From NCBI RefSeq assembly GCF_003111625.1, contig NZ_MZGS01000019.1:1-64000 (forward strand): 64,000 bases of DNA, in the 5' to 3' direction. Position 1 is the stretch's first letter, and each line of letters opens with the position of its first letter. The position numbers and the translations under genes were made by a program. Below, in pieces: positions 34,320 through 42,789 of the stretch. Source of the DNA: Methanobrevibacter thaueri. Its GTDB lineage: Archaea > Methanobacteriota > Methanobacteria > Methanobacteriales > Methanobacteriaceae. The notes below the pieces were generated by a model. The model made no database searches. It saw only the letters and a program-made list of their open reading frames with translations, and was not told the origin of the DNA.

Positions 34320-35054
34320 TTGAATCTTAGCTATTAACGTACCATAATTTCCATTTTTTATTCCTTCATACACATAATCCAGTGCCTTTAGGATTGAAGT
34401 GTGAAGGTCATTGTTTTTTGCTAGAAATGCGGTTATCGCTGCAGATAAGTTACATCCGGTGCCGTGAAGGTTGTCGGTTTCAATCAGTTCCTGTTTTACG
34501 ATTGAGATTTCACCATCGATGTTGATTGTGTTGATTCCATCCAGATGTCCTCCGGTGATGATGCTGTTGCATTTAATCATTTTGGAAGCTTCAATTGCAT
34601 CTTCCTTGGTGTTAATTTTAAAATCAGCTAATTTTTCGGCTTCAGAAACATTTGGTGTTGTTAAAACGCTAAGGGGAATCAGATATTTGTTGAATGCCTT
34701 GGCAATATCCTCTCTTGTCAGGTCTCCGCCGGATGTGGCGACCATGACCGGATCAACAACAGCCTTAAGGTCATATTCCCTAATCTTTTTTGACACCAGC
34801 TTGATGATTTCGGGTGAATAGAGCATTCCTGTTTTGATGAACTCGACATCATAGGAATCCATTACGGAGTCAATCTGTTCCTCAATAAACTCCTCTGGAA
34901 CTGGCATGGTTGAGAAAAACTTGTATGGGTTTTGTGCTGTAAGTGCAGTCACAATTCCGCATCCATAAACACCAATGGCTTGAAAAGCCTTGATGTCGGT
35001 TAGAACACCTGCGCCTCCTGAAGGGTCAACGCCTGCAATGCTCATCACAATCAT
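34302..35054 (-). CDS. thiD: Hydroxymethylpyrimidine (phosphate) kinase ThiD
   Basis: 250 residues. It phosphorylates HMP and HMP-phosphate in thiamine synthesis. The start 'VMSIAGVDPSGGAGVLTDIKAFQAIGVYGCGIVTALTAQN' is the ThiD signature, and 'DNLHGTGCNLSAAITAFLA' carries the GTGC anion hole and catalytic Cys region. There is no fused ThiE or ThiN domain. It follows cofC immediately (stop and start adjacent), in a minus-strand operon proS-cofC-thiD. Its 3' end overlaps the ABC ATPase gene by 18 bases. Confidence 0.93.
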   Translation of the reverse strand: MIVMSIAGVDPSGGAGVLTDIKAFQAIGVYGCGIVTALTAQNPYKFFSTMPVPEEFIEEQIDSVMDSYDVEFIKTGMLYSPEIIKLVSKKIREYDLKAVVDPVMVATSGGDLTREDIAKAFNKYLIPLSVLTTPNVSEAEKLADFKINTKEDAIEASKMIKCNSIITGGHLDGINTINIDGEISIVKQELIETDNLHGTGCNLSAAITAFLAKNNDLHTSILKALDYVYEGIKNGNYGTLIAKIQLFDHI

Positions 35055-35729
35055 CTAATCATCTCGGGTAACTTTTAATCTTTCAATTCCGCGATGGGAC
35101 TCCACATTGACCTTAAGCTCTTTTAGGTATTGTCTGGTGTGGGTCTTTTTGCCGTGAATCATGATTTCGCCCAAATCCTCGGCGGTGTTGACATCCAATG
35201 CCATGAAAAAGGAATCATGAACCTGTGGGTTCAGGTTCTTCTTCTCGGCGACTTTGAGATGTTCCTCATAACTGAATCCTTCAAATCTTGTACGAATAGC
35301 CATAGGTTTCATTATAATCATGTTGGTTCCTCCTCCTTTGGATGGAACAATAATGAAATCCAGATTTTTGGAAGCGTCAATCAACATTTGAACGTTGGTT
35401 TTTCCAATCAAAGGAATGTCTGAAGGAACAATAATGATTCTTTTGGTTTTTCCTTTGCATAGCTTCATTGCCTGGGTTAATGCCTTATTCAAGTTGGAGT
35501 TTTCATTTTCCAGGATTGTATTGACGTTTAGACTTTCAGCATAGCTCAGCACATCCTCGTCACGGCTGATTACGAATATCTTGTCCACATATTTTTTCAG
35601 GGTGTCTGTAACGTCCTGAAGCATCACCTTCAAGAGTTTTTCCCTTTCCTTTTCGGACAGGAATGGGGAAAGTCTGGTTTTTGCGTTTTTGAATGTTGTT
35701 ACCGGAATTATCGCATAAATGTTATCCAT
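35055..35729 (-). CDS. cofC: 2-phospho-L-lactate guanylyltransferase CofC
   Basis: 224 residues from the ATG at 35729; a GTGAT ribosome site lies just upstream, and the longer frame from 35753 starts inside proS. CofC activates 2-phospholactate (or a related acid) with GTP in coenzyme F420 synthesis. Diagnostic stretches are 'IYAIIPVTTFKNAKTRLSPFLSEKEREKLLKVMLQDV' region, 'IIIVPSDIPLIG' and 'IVPSKGGGTNMIIMKP'. The ATG comes a few bases after the proS stop. The gene confirms F420-dependent metabolism in the organism. Confidence 0.92.
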   Translation of the reverse strand: MDNIYAIIPVTTFKNAKTRLSPFLSEKEREKLLKVMLQDVTDTLKKYVDKIFVISRDEDVLSYAESLNVNTILENENSNLNKALTQAMKLCKGKTKRIIIVPSDIPLIGKTNVQMLIDASKNLDFIIVPSKGGGTNMIIMKPMAIRTRFEGFSYEEHLKVAEKKNLNPQVHDSFFMALDVNTAEDLGEIMIHGKKTHTRQYLKELKVNVESHRGIERLKVTRDD

Positions 35730-35736
35730 GATATCA

Positions 35737-37140
35737 CTAATAGGTTTTGGCAATCAGTGCCATGTATTGGGCATCATTGTCGCTGGCTATGCATTTACCT
35801 TCGGATATTTCCTCCTGAATTCCTAAAATGTCATAGCCGGTTTTTTCCTCGATTTCTTTTCCGATTGCTTCATCTCCACACCATCTGAAGCTGACTACAT
35901 TGCCCGCTTCAACGAGTTGTGCGATTTCATCTATATTGTCGGTGAATTTTACATGCTCGTCCTGGAATGTCCATGATTGGTTGGATAGGTTTTCAGAGGA
36001 TTTGTTCAACAATTTGATTACGTTGTCTGCTAAATCATCATCAAGTGCAAGCTCGATTTTTTCCTCTTCATCCCTTCTCATTGCTATGGTAATGTTGTTT
36101 TCCAGATCTCTTGGTCCAAGCTCAAGTTTGATAGGGGTTCCTTTTAGCTCCCAGTCATTGAATTTCTTACCAGGTCTGATGTCCCTGTCATCAAGGTTAA
36201 CCCTCAGTCCTTTAGCCTCAAGTTGCTCCTTGATTTCTGCACATTTTGCAAGGACTTCCTCTTTTCCTTTCTTGAACAGGATTGGAATTATGGTTACTTG
36301 GTTCGGTGATACTTTTGGTGGTAAGCGTAATCCCTTGTCGTCTCCATGCATTCCAATTACAGAAGCGATTACCCTATCGGATACTCCTGCACAGGTTTGG
36401 TAAACAAGCTTATGTTCTCCGTCCTTGTCTTCAAAGGTAATGTCAAAGGTTTTTGCAAAGGTCTGTCCTAAATTGTGGATTGTTCCAATCTGCAGGGTTT
36501 TTCCGTTTGGCATTATCACATCAAATGCCATTGTGTAGTCCGCACCTGGGAACTTGTCCCATTCAGGCCTTTTGGAAATAAGGTAAGCAAGGCCCAAATC
36601 ATCGAAGAATTCCTTATACATTGCAATGAAGTCCTGTACCTGTTCGTCGGATTCCTCTTTTGTGGCGTGAGCGGTATGTGCTTCCTTGAAAGTGGTGATT
36701 TCCCTTACTCTAATTAAAGGTCTAGTGTGTTTTGTCTCATATCTGAATGTGTTTACAATCTGATACATCTTGATTGGCAAGTCTATATGAGTCCTGATCC
36801 ATAATGAATACATAGGATAGATTGCGGTTTCACTGGTTGGCCTTAAGGCCAGCTGTTCGTTCAATTCTCTTTGCCCACCTTTTGTTACCCAGTATACCTC
36901 ATCTTCAAATCCCTTAACATGTATTCCTTCCTTTGCAAGTTCAGTTTCAGGAACGAGCATTGGGAAGAGTACCTCATCATGGTCCTTGTCCAACAAGTTC
37001 TTTATAATGTTCATTGAGTGTTTTCTTATCTGAAAACCGTATGGCCTCCAAACTGCCATTCCCTTAATAGGATATCTTGAATCAGTTATGTCGGCCTGTT
37101 CTAAAATGTCATGAAACCATTCATCAAAATTTTCCACCAT
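35737..37140 (-). CDS. proS: Prolyl-tRNA synthetase, archaeal/eukaryotic type
   Basis: 467 residues, without the bacterial editing insertion. Class II motifs are visible: '[16 protein letters not shown]' (motif 1 region), '[22 protein letters not shown]' with '[29 protein letters not shown]' (motif 2), and an anticodon-binding C-domain '[24 protein letters not shown]', ending in the zinc-like/C-terminal domain with '[20 protein letters not shown]'. The Tyr at the very end is conserved in this type. It starts the operon with cofC and thiD. Confidence 0.95.
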   Translation of the reverse strand: MVENFDEWFHDILEQADITDSRYPIKGMAVWRPYGFQIRKHSMNIIKNLLDKDHDEVLFPMLVPETELAKEGIHVKGFEDEVYWVTKGGQRELNEQLALRPTSETAIYPMYSLWIRTHIDLPIKMYQIVNTFRYETKHTRPLIRVREITTFKEAHTAHATKEESDEQVQDFIAMYKEFFDDLGLAYLISKRPEWDKFPGADYTMAFDVIMPNGKTLQIGTIHNLGQTFAKTFDITFEDKDGEHKLVYQTCAGVSDRVIASVIGMHGDDKGLRLPPKVSPNQVTIIPILFKKGKEEVLAKCAEIKEQLEAKGLRVNLDDRDIRPGKKFNDWELKGTPIKLELGPRDLENNITIAMRRDEEEKIELALDDDLADNVIKLLNKSSENLSNQSWTFQDEHVKFTDNIDEIAQLVEAGNVVSFRWCGDEAIGKEIEEKTGYDILGIQEEISEGKCIASDNDAQYMALIAKTY

Positions 37141-37226
37141 ATCACCTAAGTTTAATTTTATAATATTAAATTATTTGTTGCTAATTACTATTAAATTTAA
37201 TCAAAAGAAAGTTATTTATAATTATT

Positions 37227-37250
37227 TTATACATATATATTAATGTATAA
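37227..37250. promoter_or_regulatory. Inverted repeat in the proS/egsA divergent promoter
   Basis: TTATACAT (37227-37234) and ATGTATAA (37243-37250) form 8-base arms separated by 8 bases. They lie about 20-40 bases upstream of the egsA start, where TATA boxes are expected. It may simply reflect overlapping TATA elements for the two divergent genes. Confidence 0.3.
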
Positions 37251-37268
37251 TTAATTTTAGGAGATATT

Positions 37269-38312
37269 ATGAGTAATAGGAAAATACAAATGCCTCGTGA
37301 AGTTTACATTGATCCAGGTATTATCAAAGACACTGGAGAGATTTGCAAGTCACTGCATTTAGATAAAAAGATTTTAATAGTTACCGGCCAACATACATAT
37401 GATGTAGGCGCAAAACCTGTAATAGAAAGCCTTGAAAAGGACAATATAGAATATGATGTAATCAAAGTCAGCAATGCATCCGCCGAATCAATCTCTGAAG
37501 TTGAAGAATTGATTACACCAGACACCACTGTGATTGGTGTTGGTGGAGGAAGGGTCATTGACGTGGCAAAGCTATCTTCATTCAACAGGGGAGTCTATTT
37601 CGTATCCATGCCGACAACCGCTTCACATGACGGTATTGTATCTCCTATGGCATCAATTAAAAATCCTAATACTTCAATATCCGTTACCGCCCACTCACCG
37701 ATAGCGGTCATAGCCGACTCCGAAGTTCTTGCGCAATCCCCATTCAGATTGCTTGCTGCGGGTTGTGCTGATTTGATTGCAAATTTCACTGCAATCAAGG
37801 ATTGGGAACTGGCTCACAGGCTAAAGAACGAGTCATTCAGCGAGTCAGCAGCGGCACTGTCTATAATGTCAGCCCATCTGATTACTGATAATATTGCAAA
37901 CATCAAGCCTAATCTTGAGCCAAGTGCCCGCATTGTCATGAAATCCCTGTTCAGTGGAGGAATGGCAATCAGCATAGCAGGCTCTTCACGTCCTGCAAGC
38001 GGATCTGAGCATCTCTTCTCACATGCCCTTGACAAGATATTAGATAAGCCTGCACTGCATGGAGAGCAATGTGGTTTAGGTACAATAATGATGATGTACC
38101 TGCATGGTGGGGACTGGAAAGCAATAAGGGATGCCCTTAAAGCCGTTCAGGCTCCAACAACTGCAAAAGAGATAGGTATTGCTGATGAGGACATTATTGA
38201 AGCGTTGATGATGGCTCATGAAATCAGGCCTGAAAGATACACAATACTTGGAGACAATGGAATTTCAAAAGAGGCAGCATATGAATTGGCCTATAAGACA
38301 GAGGTGATTTAA
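37269..38312 (+). CDS. egsA: Glycerol-1-phosphate dehydrogenase
   Basis: 347 residues. The enzyme reduces dihydroxyacetone phosphate to sn-glycerol-1-phosphate, the backbone of archaeal lipids. Motifs: 'VIGVGGGRVIDVAKL' (nucleotide binding), 'MPTTASHDGIVSPMAS', 'GCADLIANFTAIKDWELA' (zinc Asp) and 'SGSEHLFSHALDKI...LHGEQCGLGTIMMMYLH' (zinc His residues). Its GGAGATATT ribosome site is 5 bases upstream. The stop codon touches the start of the UPF0179 gene, so this begins an operon with rpiA. Confidence 0.96.
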   Translation: MSNRKIQMPREVYIDPGIIKDTGEICKSLHLDKKILIVTGQHTYDVGAKPVIESLEKDNIEYDVIKVSNASAESISEVEELITPDTTVIGVGGGRVIDVAKLSSFNRGVYFVSMPTTASHDGIVSPMASIKNPNTSISVTAHSPIAVIADSEVLAQSPFRLLAAGCADLIANFTAIKDWELAHRLKNESFSESAAALSIMSAHLITDNIANIKPNLEPSARIVMKSLFSGGMAISIAGSSRPASGSEHLFSHALDKILDKPALHGEQCGLGTIMMMYLHGGDWKAIRDALKAVQAPTTAKEIGIADEDIIEALMMAHEIRPERYTILGDNGISKEAAYELAYKTEVI

Positions 38313-38750
38313 ATGATTACTCTAATCGGTAAGGACTTGGCAAAAGAAGGCCAGGAATTCATTTTCTTGGGACCGGCTAACGAGTGTGAAAACTGCAGGT
38401 TCAAATCATCATGTGTCGGAAATTTGGAATTGAACAGGAAATATGTTGTCGTTGATGTTAAGGAAAACGAGCAGAAATGCCCAGTGCATGCAGAAGGTAT
38501 TGTAATCCCTGTTGAAGTCGAAAGAGCATCAATAGATTTATTGACAACCTCAAAAAGTATTTTTGAGGGGTCAACATTCACATATAACGCTCCGGATTGT
38601 GATGAAAACTGTGATTTTCATGACTTATGTTTCCCTGACGGTTTGGCTGAAAACGACAAGTGCATCGTTTTAGAAAATCTTGGAAAACATAAGCAGGAAT
38701 GTAAAAAAGGTTATAAACTTAATAAACTCACTTTAGGATTCGTGATATAA
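38313..38750 (+). CDS. UPF0179 family protein
   Basis: 145 residues. It matches UPF0179, an archaeal cysteine-rich family: CENCRFKSSCVG (about 24-35), 'KCPVH', and CDENCDFHDLCFPDG (about 89-103), with 'HKQECKKGYKLNKLTLGF' at the end. The two Cys clusters could bind an Fe-S cluster or zinc. The function is unknown. Start and stop codons abut those of egsA and rpiA, so all three are co-translated. Confidence 0.9.
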   Translation: MITLIGKDLAKEGQEFIFLGPANECENCRFKSSCVGNLELNRKYVVVDVKENEQKCPVHAEGIVIPVEVERASIDLLTTSKSIFEGSTFTYNAPDCDENCDFHDLCFPDGLAENDKCIVLENLGKHKQECKKGYKLNKLTLGFVI

Positions 38751-39437
38751 ATGAAAGATACTAGTAGCAATAGTTCTGCTAAAAAGAATGCTGGATACAA
38801 GGCTGCCGAATATGTAGAAGACGGAATGGTTTTAGGACTTGGAACAGGTTCAACCACACATTTCTTCATTGAAAAGGTAGGTATGAGAATCAAGGAAGAG
38901 GGAATCAACGTAATGGGCATTCCAACATCCTTCCAGTCATTGTTGATAGCAAAACAATGGAACATACCGATAACCACCTTGGAAGAGCACGACATTGACC
39001 TTTCAGTGGACGGTGCCGATGAAGTGGACTCAGACTTCAATTTAATCAAGGGCGGCGGAGCGGCCCACACCAAGGAAAAGATTGTTGACTATGCAGCAGA
39101 TAAGTTCATTGTCATTGTGGATGAATCCAAAGTCGTTGACGAGTTAGGAAACTTCCCTGTACCTGTTGAAGTGCTTCCGGACGCATCAAGAATGGTTATA
39201 AAGGAACTGGAAGACATGGGTGCAAGTTGCGAGATAAGGATGGCCCAAAGAAAGGACGGTCCTGTAATAACCGATAACGGCAACTTCGTAATCGACGCCA
39301 AATTCGACAAGATCGAATCACCGGCACACTTGGAAATCGACTTGAATGCGATTCCGGGCGTTGTTGAAAACGGTATCTTTTCTCAAATGGTCGATAAGGT
39401 AATCATCGGAACCGATGACGGCACAAAAGAGTTGTAG
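38751..39437 (+). CDS. rpiA: Ribose-5-phosphate isomerase A
   Basis: 228 residues. It interconverts ribose 5-phosphate and ribulose 5-phosphate. Motifs: '[19 protein letters not shown]' (phosphate loop), '[30 protein letters not shown]' (catalytic Asp and Glu/Lys), '[13 protein letters not shown]'. Normal length. The start codon follows the UPF0179 stop directly. In a methanogen the enzyme supplies ribose for nucleotides without an oxidative pentose phosphate pathway. Confidence 0.96.
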   Translation: MKDTSSNSSAKKNAGYKAAEYVEDGMVLGLGTGSTTHFFIEKVGMRIKEEGINVMGIPTSFQSLLIAKQWNIPITTLEEHDIDLSVDGADEVDSDFNLIKGGGAAHTKEKIVDYAADKFIVIVDESKVVDELGNFPVPVEVLPDASRMVIKELEDMGASCEIRMAQRKDGPVITDNGNFVIDAKFDKIESPAHLEIDLNAIPGVVENGIFSQMVDKVIIGTDDGTKEL

Positions 39438-39444
39438 TGATAGA

Positions 39445-39660
39445 ATGCCTATGTTCGATATTCCTGATTTGAAGGACCTGACTTATAAGATAGCCATTGT
39501 TTTCGGCGTCATAATTGTTATCTATGGAGTATTGTGGTTGCTTGTTAACTTGGGAGTGATTCCAGCATTGATTGCAGCGGTATTTCCGCAAATAGTGTTG
39601 ATAATCATTGGATTATTCATTATTTACACTGCAATTGACCGCAGAAACAAATATTACTGA
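39445..39660 (+). CDS. Small membrane protein with two helices
   Basis: 71 residues from the ATG at 39445; the ATG at 39451 is an alternative. Two hydrophobic segments (about 14-33 and 40-61) are joined by a short loop with a Pro; the tail is basic (DRRNKYY). The family is not recognised. It begins 7 bases after rpiA and ends just before a terminator, so it is the last gene of the egsA operon. Confidence 0.7.
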   Translation: MPMFDIPDLKDLTYKIAIVFGVIIVIYGVLWLLVNLGVIPALIAAVFPQIVLIIIGLFIIYTAIDRRNKYY

Positions 39661-39673
39661 TTATTTTTTAAAA

Positions 39674-39710
39674 AAGAGATTTTTAATCTCTTGATTATTA
39701 TTTTTTTTTT
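39674..39710 (+). terminator. Terminator of the egsA-rpiA operon
   Basis: AAGAGATT (39674-39681) pairs with AATCTCTT (39685-39692), followed by a T run at 39701-39710. It lies directly before the YjbQ gene start, so that gene's promoter must overlap it. Confidence 0.7.
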
Positions 39711-39714
39711 TACT

Positions 39715-40116
39715 ATGATTGCTCAAAAATCCTTCAATTTAAATACAAACAGAAATTTTGAAATAATTGATATCACATCTAAAGTCAATGAACTGATTGA
39801 TGTTGACCAGGGAATCGTTTCCATCTTTTCAAGGCATTCCACCTCTGCTATTGTCGTCAATGAGAATGAGAGGGGCCTTTTGAATGATTTGGAGTTCATG
39901 TTGGACAATCTGGTTTCTGACAACTTTTCCTATGAGCATGACAGGATAGACGACAATGCCCGCTCACATCTGAAGTCACTCCTGCTTTCATCAAGCGAAT
40001 GTCTGCCAATCAGGAACAATCGATTGGATTTGGGCACTTGGCAGTCAGTATTCTTCATTGAACTTGACGGGCCAAGGCATAACAGAACAATAAGTTTAAC
40101 TATAATAGGAGAGTAA
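39715..40116 (+). CDS. YjbQ family protein (UPF0047)
   Basis: 133 residues from the ATG at 39715; no ribosome site is visible because a T run lies directly upstream. Conserved motifs are 'GIVSIFSRHSTSAIVVNENE' and 'LPIRNNRLDLGTWQSVFFIELDGPRHNRTISLTIIGE', with the His residues thought to form the active site. Members can act as secondary thiamine phosphate synthases in vitro; the main role is unclear. It is one of the compact trimeric UPF0047 proteins. The next gene encodes a winged-helix regulator. Confidence 0.9.
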   Translation: MIAQKSFNLNTNRNFEIIDITSKVNELIDVDQGIVSIFSRHSTSAIVVNENERGLLNDLEFMLDNLVSDNFSYEHDRIDDNARSHLKSLLLSSSECLPIRNNRLDLGTWQSVFFIELDGPRHNRTISLTIIGE

Positions 40117-40125
40117 TATATTACT
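40112..40125 (+). promoter_or_regulatory. Perfect palindrome upstream of the winged-helix gene
   Basis: AGTAATATATTACT is a perfect 14-base palindrome overlapping the YjbQ stop codon and 28 bases before the regulator's ATG. It fits an autoregulatory operator or a TATA element inside a symmetrical site. The half-site GTAATA also appears in the operator-like repeat at 8911-8928. Confidence 0.4.
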
Positions 40126-40152
40126 AAGATGTGAATAAGGAAGTATATTATT

Positions 40153-40413
40153 ATGGATGATGAGACACTTAAAGTATATGGATATGTAATCAGCTCCTCT
40201 TACCGTGAGAGGTCTGTAAAATCATTAAACGAATCCAATAAAATTCCAACCGATCTGGCTGAGGACATTGGCGTTCGAGCGAATCACATTTCAAAAGTGC
40301 TGAAGGAACTTAAGGAATGCGGTGTTGCAGAGTGCATCAATGAGGAAAAACGCAAAAACAGAATCTATAAACTAACACCAAAAGGCGAAGATATAGCCAA
40401 GCTTATAGATTAA
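40153..40413 (+). CDS. Winged-helix transcriptional regulator
   Basis: 86 residues, a single winged helix. 'SYRERSVKSLNESNKIPTDLAEDIGVRANHISKVLKELKECGVAECINEEKRKNRIYKLTPKGEDIAKLI' shows recognition helix (RANHISKVLKEL) and wing (KNRIYKLTPKG). It has no effector domain or extra cysteines. Similar small regulators are common in methanogens. It probably binds the palindrome just upstream; other targets are unknown. Confidence 0.85.
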   Translation: MDDETLKVYGYVISSSYRERSVKSLNESNKIPTDLAEDIGVRANHISKVLKELKECGVAECINEEKRKNRIYKLTPKGEDIAKLID

Positions 40414-40454
40414 CCAATTCAAAAAACTAACTTTATGGCAAAGAGGGTATTTAA

Positions 40455-40595
40455 TTGAAAAAATGGACAATAATTTTAATAGTTTTAATTATATTATTGT
40501 TAATTTTCATACTTGTTTTTAATAATTATGATGCTTCACCAAGCATCAGCAATTACTCTCAGATTGAAATCCAAATGAGAAAATTATGGTATTAG
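40455..40595 (+). CDS. Small single-pass membrane protein, TTG start
   Basis: 46 residues: MKKWTIILIVLIILLLIFI... followed by a short outer tail (NNYDASPSISNYSQIEIQMRKLWY). It starts with TTG at 40455, preceded by GAGGGT at good spacing. The hydrophobic segment with a Lys-Lys start could be an anchor or uncleaved signal peptide. The function is unknown. It follows the regulator gene and converges with pheT. Confidence 0.55.
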   Translation: MKKWTIILIVLIILLLIFILVFNNYDASPSISNYSQIEIQMRKLWY

Positions 40596-40604
40596 AAAAA
40601 GAAT

Positions 40605-42263
40605 TTATTTGTTAATAAATTCGATTTCAAATCCTATTACAGGATATTCCAAAGTAAAATTAGTGATTACTTCAGGTGAGATTTCTCCGAAGAATCCTTT
40701 GACATAACCTTTTTCAGAAACGCCTTCCACATCAGCAACCCTGCCCTCAATGAAAGTCTTGTTTTCACTGTCACTGATTTCCATGGTGTAACCAAGGTTT
40801 GACAGGACACTTGTCATCACAGACTTGATTTCAGTGAAGTTTGCTGTGGAATGACAAATCAATGCAGCTAACTTTTTAGATGAAACGGTCTTGTTTTCCT
40901 TTGAATCGTCAAGGTATAAAACGTCACCGATTTCAAATATTTTCTGAGGCAAGTCCTCATGCTTGTTGTCCTCTAAAAACTCCATAAGGCTATTGATTAA
41001 GCTGGTCCTAATCATTGTTCTGTCAATGGTAATAGGCCTTGCAACCTGAACGTGAGGCTTTTCTTCCTGATTCATCTTTTCATAATGAGCTTCCTCACTT
41101 GTAAGCATCAGGCTCATTATTTCCTGGAATCCTAAACCTACCATCGCTTCACGAATAATGGATTCGGATCTGAACCAGTCATTTTCATAAGCGACAGTAT
41201 TGATTTCAGGCAATTTGGCCTCAACGGAATTGATGTGGTATTGGACCGCAATGTTTTCAACGATATCCACTTCATGCAGGATATCAACACGGTAAGCAGG
41301 AATAATAGCTTTGACTTCATTGTCGTTTAAGACTTCAGCATCAAAACGGGCCTTTTCAAGCAATCCCTTGATGTCCTCTGCATTCAAGTCAGTTCCGCCA
41401 ATCAATTCGTTTGCGGTATCAACATGAACATTCATTTCCTGTAGAGTCAAGTCCGGACTGACAATGGTCTTGTCCTCATATTTGACTTCCATGCTTTTGA
41501 TTTGACCTCCAACTTCAGCAAATGATGAACATATGATGTTCAATGCCTGGTTAACGGCCCTTTCATCGGTACCGGTAACGTCAACGATGATGTTGTGAGT
41601 GTCCTCCTTGATTTTGGTCAATTCACCGTTAATGATCGGTGGCATGGACAATACCTGATCATCCTTATCGAGAATCAATGGATATTTGTCAAATGAGTCA
41701 ATTAAATGAGCATAGGCTTTTCCCTTGTCATGTTCGGTCAAGATTTCATCAGGAGTCATTTCGGAGTCTTTTTCTAAAGGAACAAAAGCGTTGGCATCTT
41801 TTGGAGTTGCAATATACTTGAATGGAGCATTTACAACATCCGCATTGTGAATACCGATTGCCACTTTTTTCCTGTCCCTTCCAATTACCCAGTGAAGGTT
41901 TTCCTGGAAGTCCATGATGTATTTTAGCTTGTCGCCAGTGAAGTCAACATTGTCGATTTTTGCAAAGGCAATGTATGGTCTGATTTCAGCCACTTCCGCA
42001 TCAACAACAACCTCCTCGTTTGATGGGGTTATTGGGTAATTAGGCAAGCCTGTTTCAAGACCTAGGAAACCTTTAAATGATCTGGCCACTCCTTCAACGG
42101 ATAGGTTGTCCGGACGGTTTGGGAAGAATTCAACTTTGATTTCTTCATCATCATAGTCCTCAATATCGCTAGACATCATTGGCAGAGTGTCTATTAGTTC
42201 ATCTTTTTCCATATCTATTCCTAAATCTTTTAAATCAGTATATTTGAATGTTATAACTGGCAT
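40605..42263 (-). CDS. pheT: Phenylalanyl-tRNA synthetase beta subunit
   Basis: 552 residues, the archaeal/eukaryotic length. Recognisable regions are the N-terminal 'MPVITFKYTDLKDLGID', 'EVEFFPNRPDNLSVEGVARSFKGFLGL'-like segment, a B3/B4-type middle, a B5 domain ('GGTDLNAEDIKGLLEKARFDAEV...IPAYRVDILHEVDIVENIAVQYHINSV') and the catalytic-like module. It forms the heterotetramer with PheS, which is not in this window. Monocistronic; convergent with the small TTG-start gene. Confidence 0.95.
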   Translation of the reverse strand: MPVITFKYTDLKDLGIDMEKDELIDTLPMMSSDIEDYDDEEIKVEFFPNRPDNLSVEGVARSFKGFLGLETGLPNYPITPSNEEVVVDAEVAEIRPYIAFAKIDNVDFTGDKLKYIMDFQENLHWVIGRDRKKVAIGIHNADVVNAPFKYIATPKDANAFVPLEKDSEMTPDEILTEHDKGKAYAHLIDSFDKYPLILDKDDQVLSMPPIINGELTKIKEDTHNIIVDVTGTDERAVNQALNIICSSFAEVGGQIKSMEVKYEDKTIVSPDLTLQEMNVHVDTANELIGGTDLNAEDIKGLLEKARFDAEVLNDNEVKAIIPAYRVDILHEVDIVENIAVQYHINSVEAKLPEINTVAYENDWFRSESIIREAMVGLGFQEIMSLMLTSEEAHYEKMNQEEKPHVQVARPITIDRTMIRTSLINSLMEFLEDNKHEDLPQKIFEIGDVLYLDDSKENKTVSSKKLAALICHSTANFTEIKSVMTSVLSNLGYTMEISDSENKTFIEGRVADVEGVSEKGYVKGFFGEISPEVITNFTLEYPVIGFEIEFINK

Positions 42264-42278
42264 TATTAGACTCCTTTT

Positions 42279-42635
42279 TTATAATCCATAAATTAACATG
42301 AAAAATAGAGATTCAATCACAAAATGAAGAGCTCTATGTTCTAGCACACCCATATCACGTATGAAAATTGTGTGGGTTATATCTATTACAAAATGAATTA
42401 GGGCTGCTTGAATTCCAATAATCGGGTTTAGGAAGACAATTGAAACCACTATAAAATGGAATCCGGCTTCCATACTCTCATGAGCTAACCATGTCTGCCA
42501 TGCTGAATGGGTGGATTGCTGAATCAGACCACCTAGAATAATGTAGAAATTATTAAAGACCTTCCACATTAATGTAGTGTGCAATACATCGCTTATAGCT
42601 AGCATGATAGCAACATAAAACCAAATTAATTCCAT
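42279..42635 (-). CDS. Histidine-rich small membrane protein
   Basis: 118 residues, three or four membrane helices, family not recognised. Polar and possible metal-binding residues lie at helix ends: DVLHTTLMWK (about 16-25), THSAW (about 42-46), HESMEAGFH (about 52-60), IHFVIDITH (about 80-88) and EHRALHFVIE (about 98-107). The repeated H-x3-4-H/E spacing recalls membrane di-metal enzymes such as hydroxylase-like proteins, but this is only a resemblance. It lies between pheT and valS; the promoter is shared with valS on the other strand. Confidence 0.65.
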   Translation of the reverse strand: MELIWFYVAIMLAISDVLHTTLMWKVFNNFYIILGGLIQQSTHSAWQTWLAHESMEAGFHFIVVSIVFLNPIIGIQAALIHFVIDITHTIFIRDMGVLEHRALHFVIESLFFMLIYGL

Positions 42636-42691
42636 TTTTTTACACAGTCCTATAGTTTGATAATATTAATAATTTGATGTTATTATATAAT

Positions 42692-42703
42692 ATAGTTAAC
42701 TAT
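42692..42703. promoter_or_regulatory. Palindrome in the divergent promoter before valS
   Basis: ATAGTTAACTAT is a 12-base perfect palindrome in the 150-base gap between the divergent membrane-protein gene and valS. Possible shared operator or chance in AT-rich DNA. Confidence 0.25.
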
Positions 42704-42789
42704 TATTGCAACGGGTACTTAATATTTTTAAACTATAAGATACATATTTAAAAATATTATTGTTACTTAATTATTTTAGGAGAAGATAT

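Noticed and set aside
32809-35054. Calling the ABC pair a thiamine-precursor transporter because thiD is adjacent
   Set aside because: The genes are convergent, not co-transcribed, and no binding protein or riboswitch supports it.
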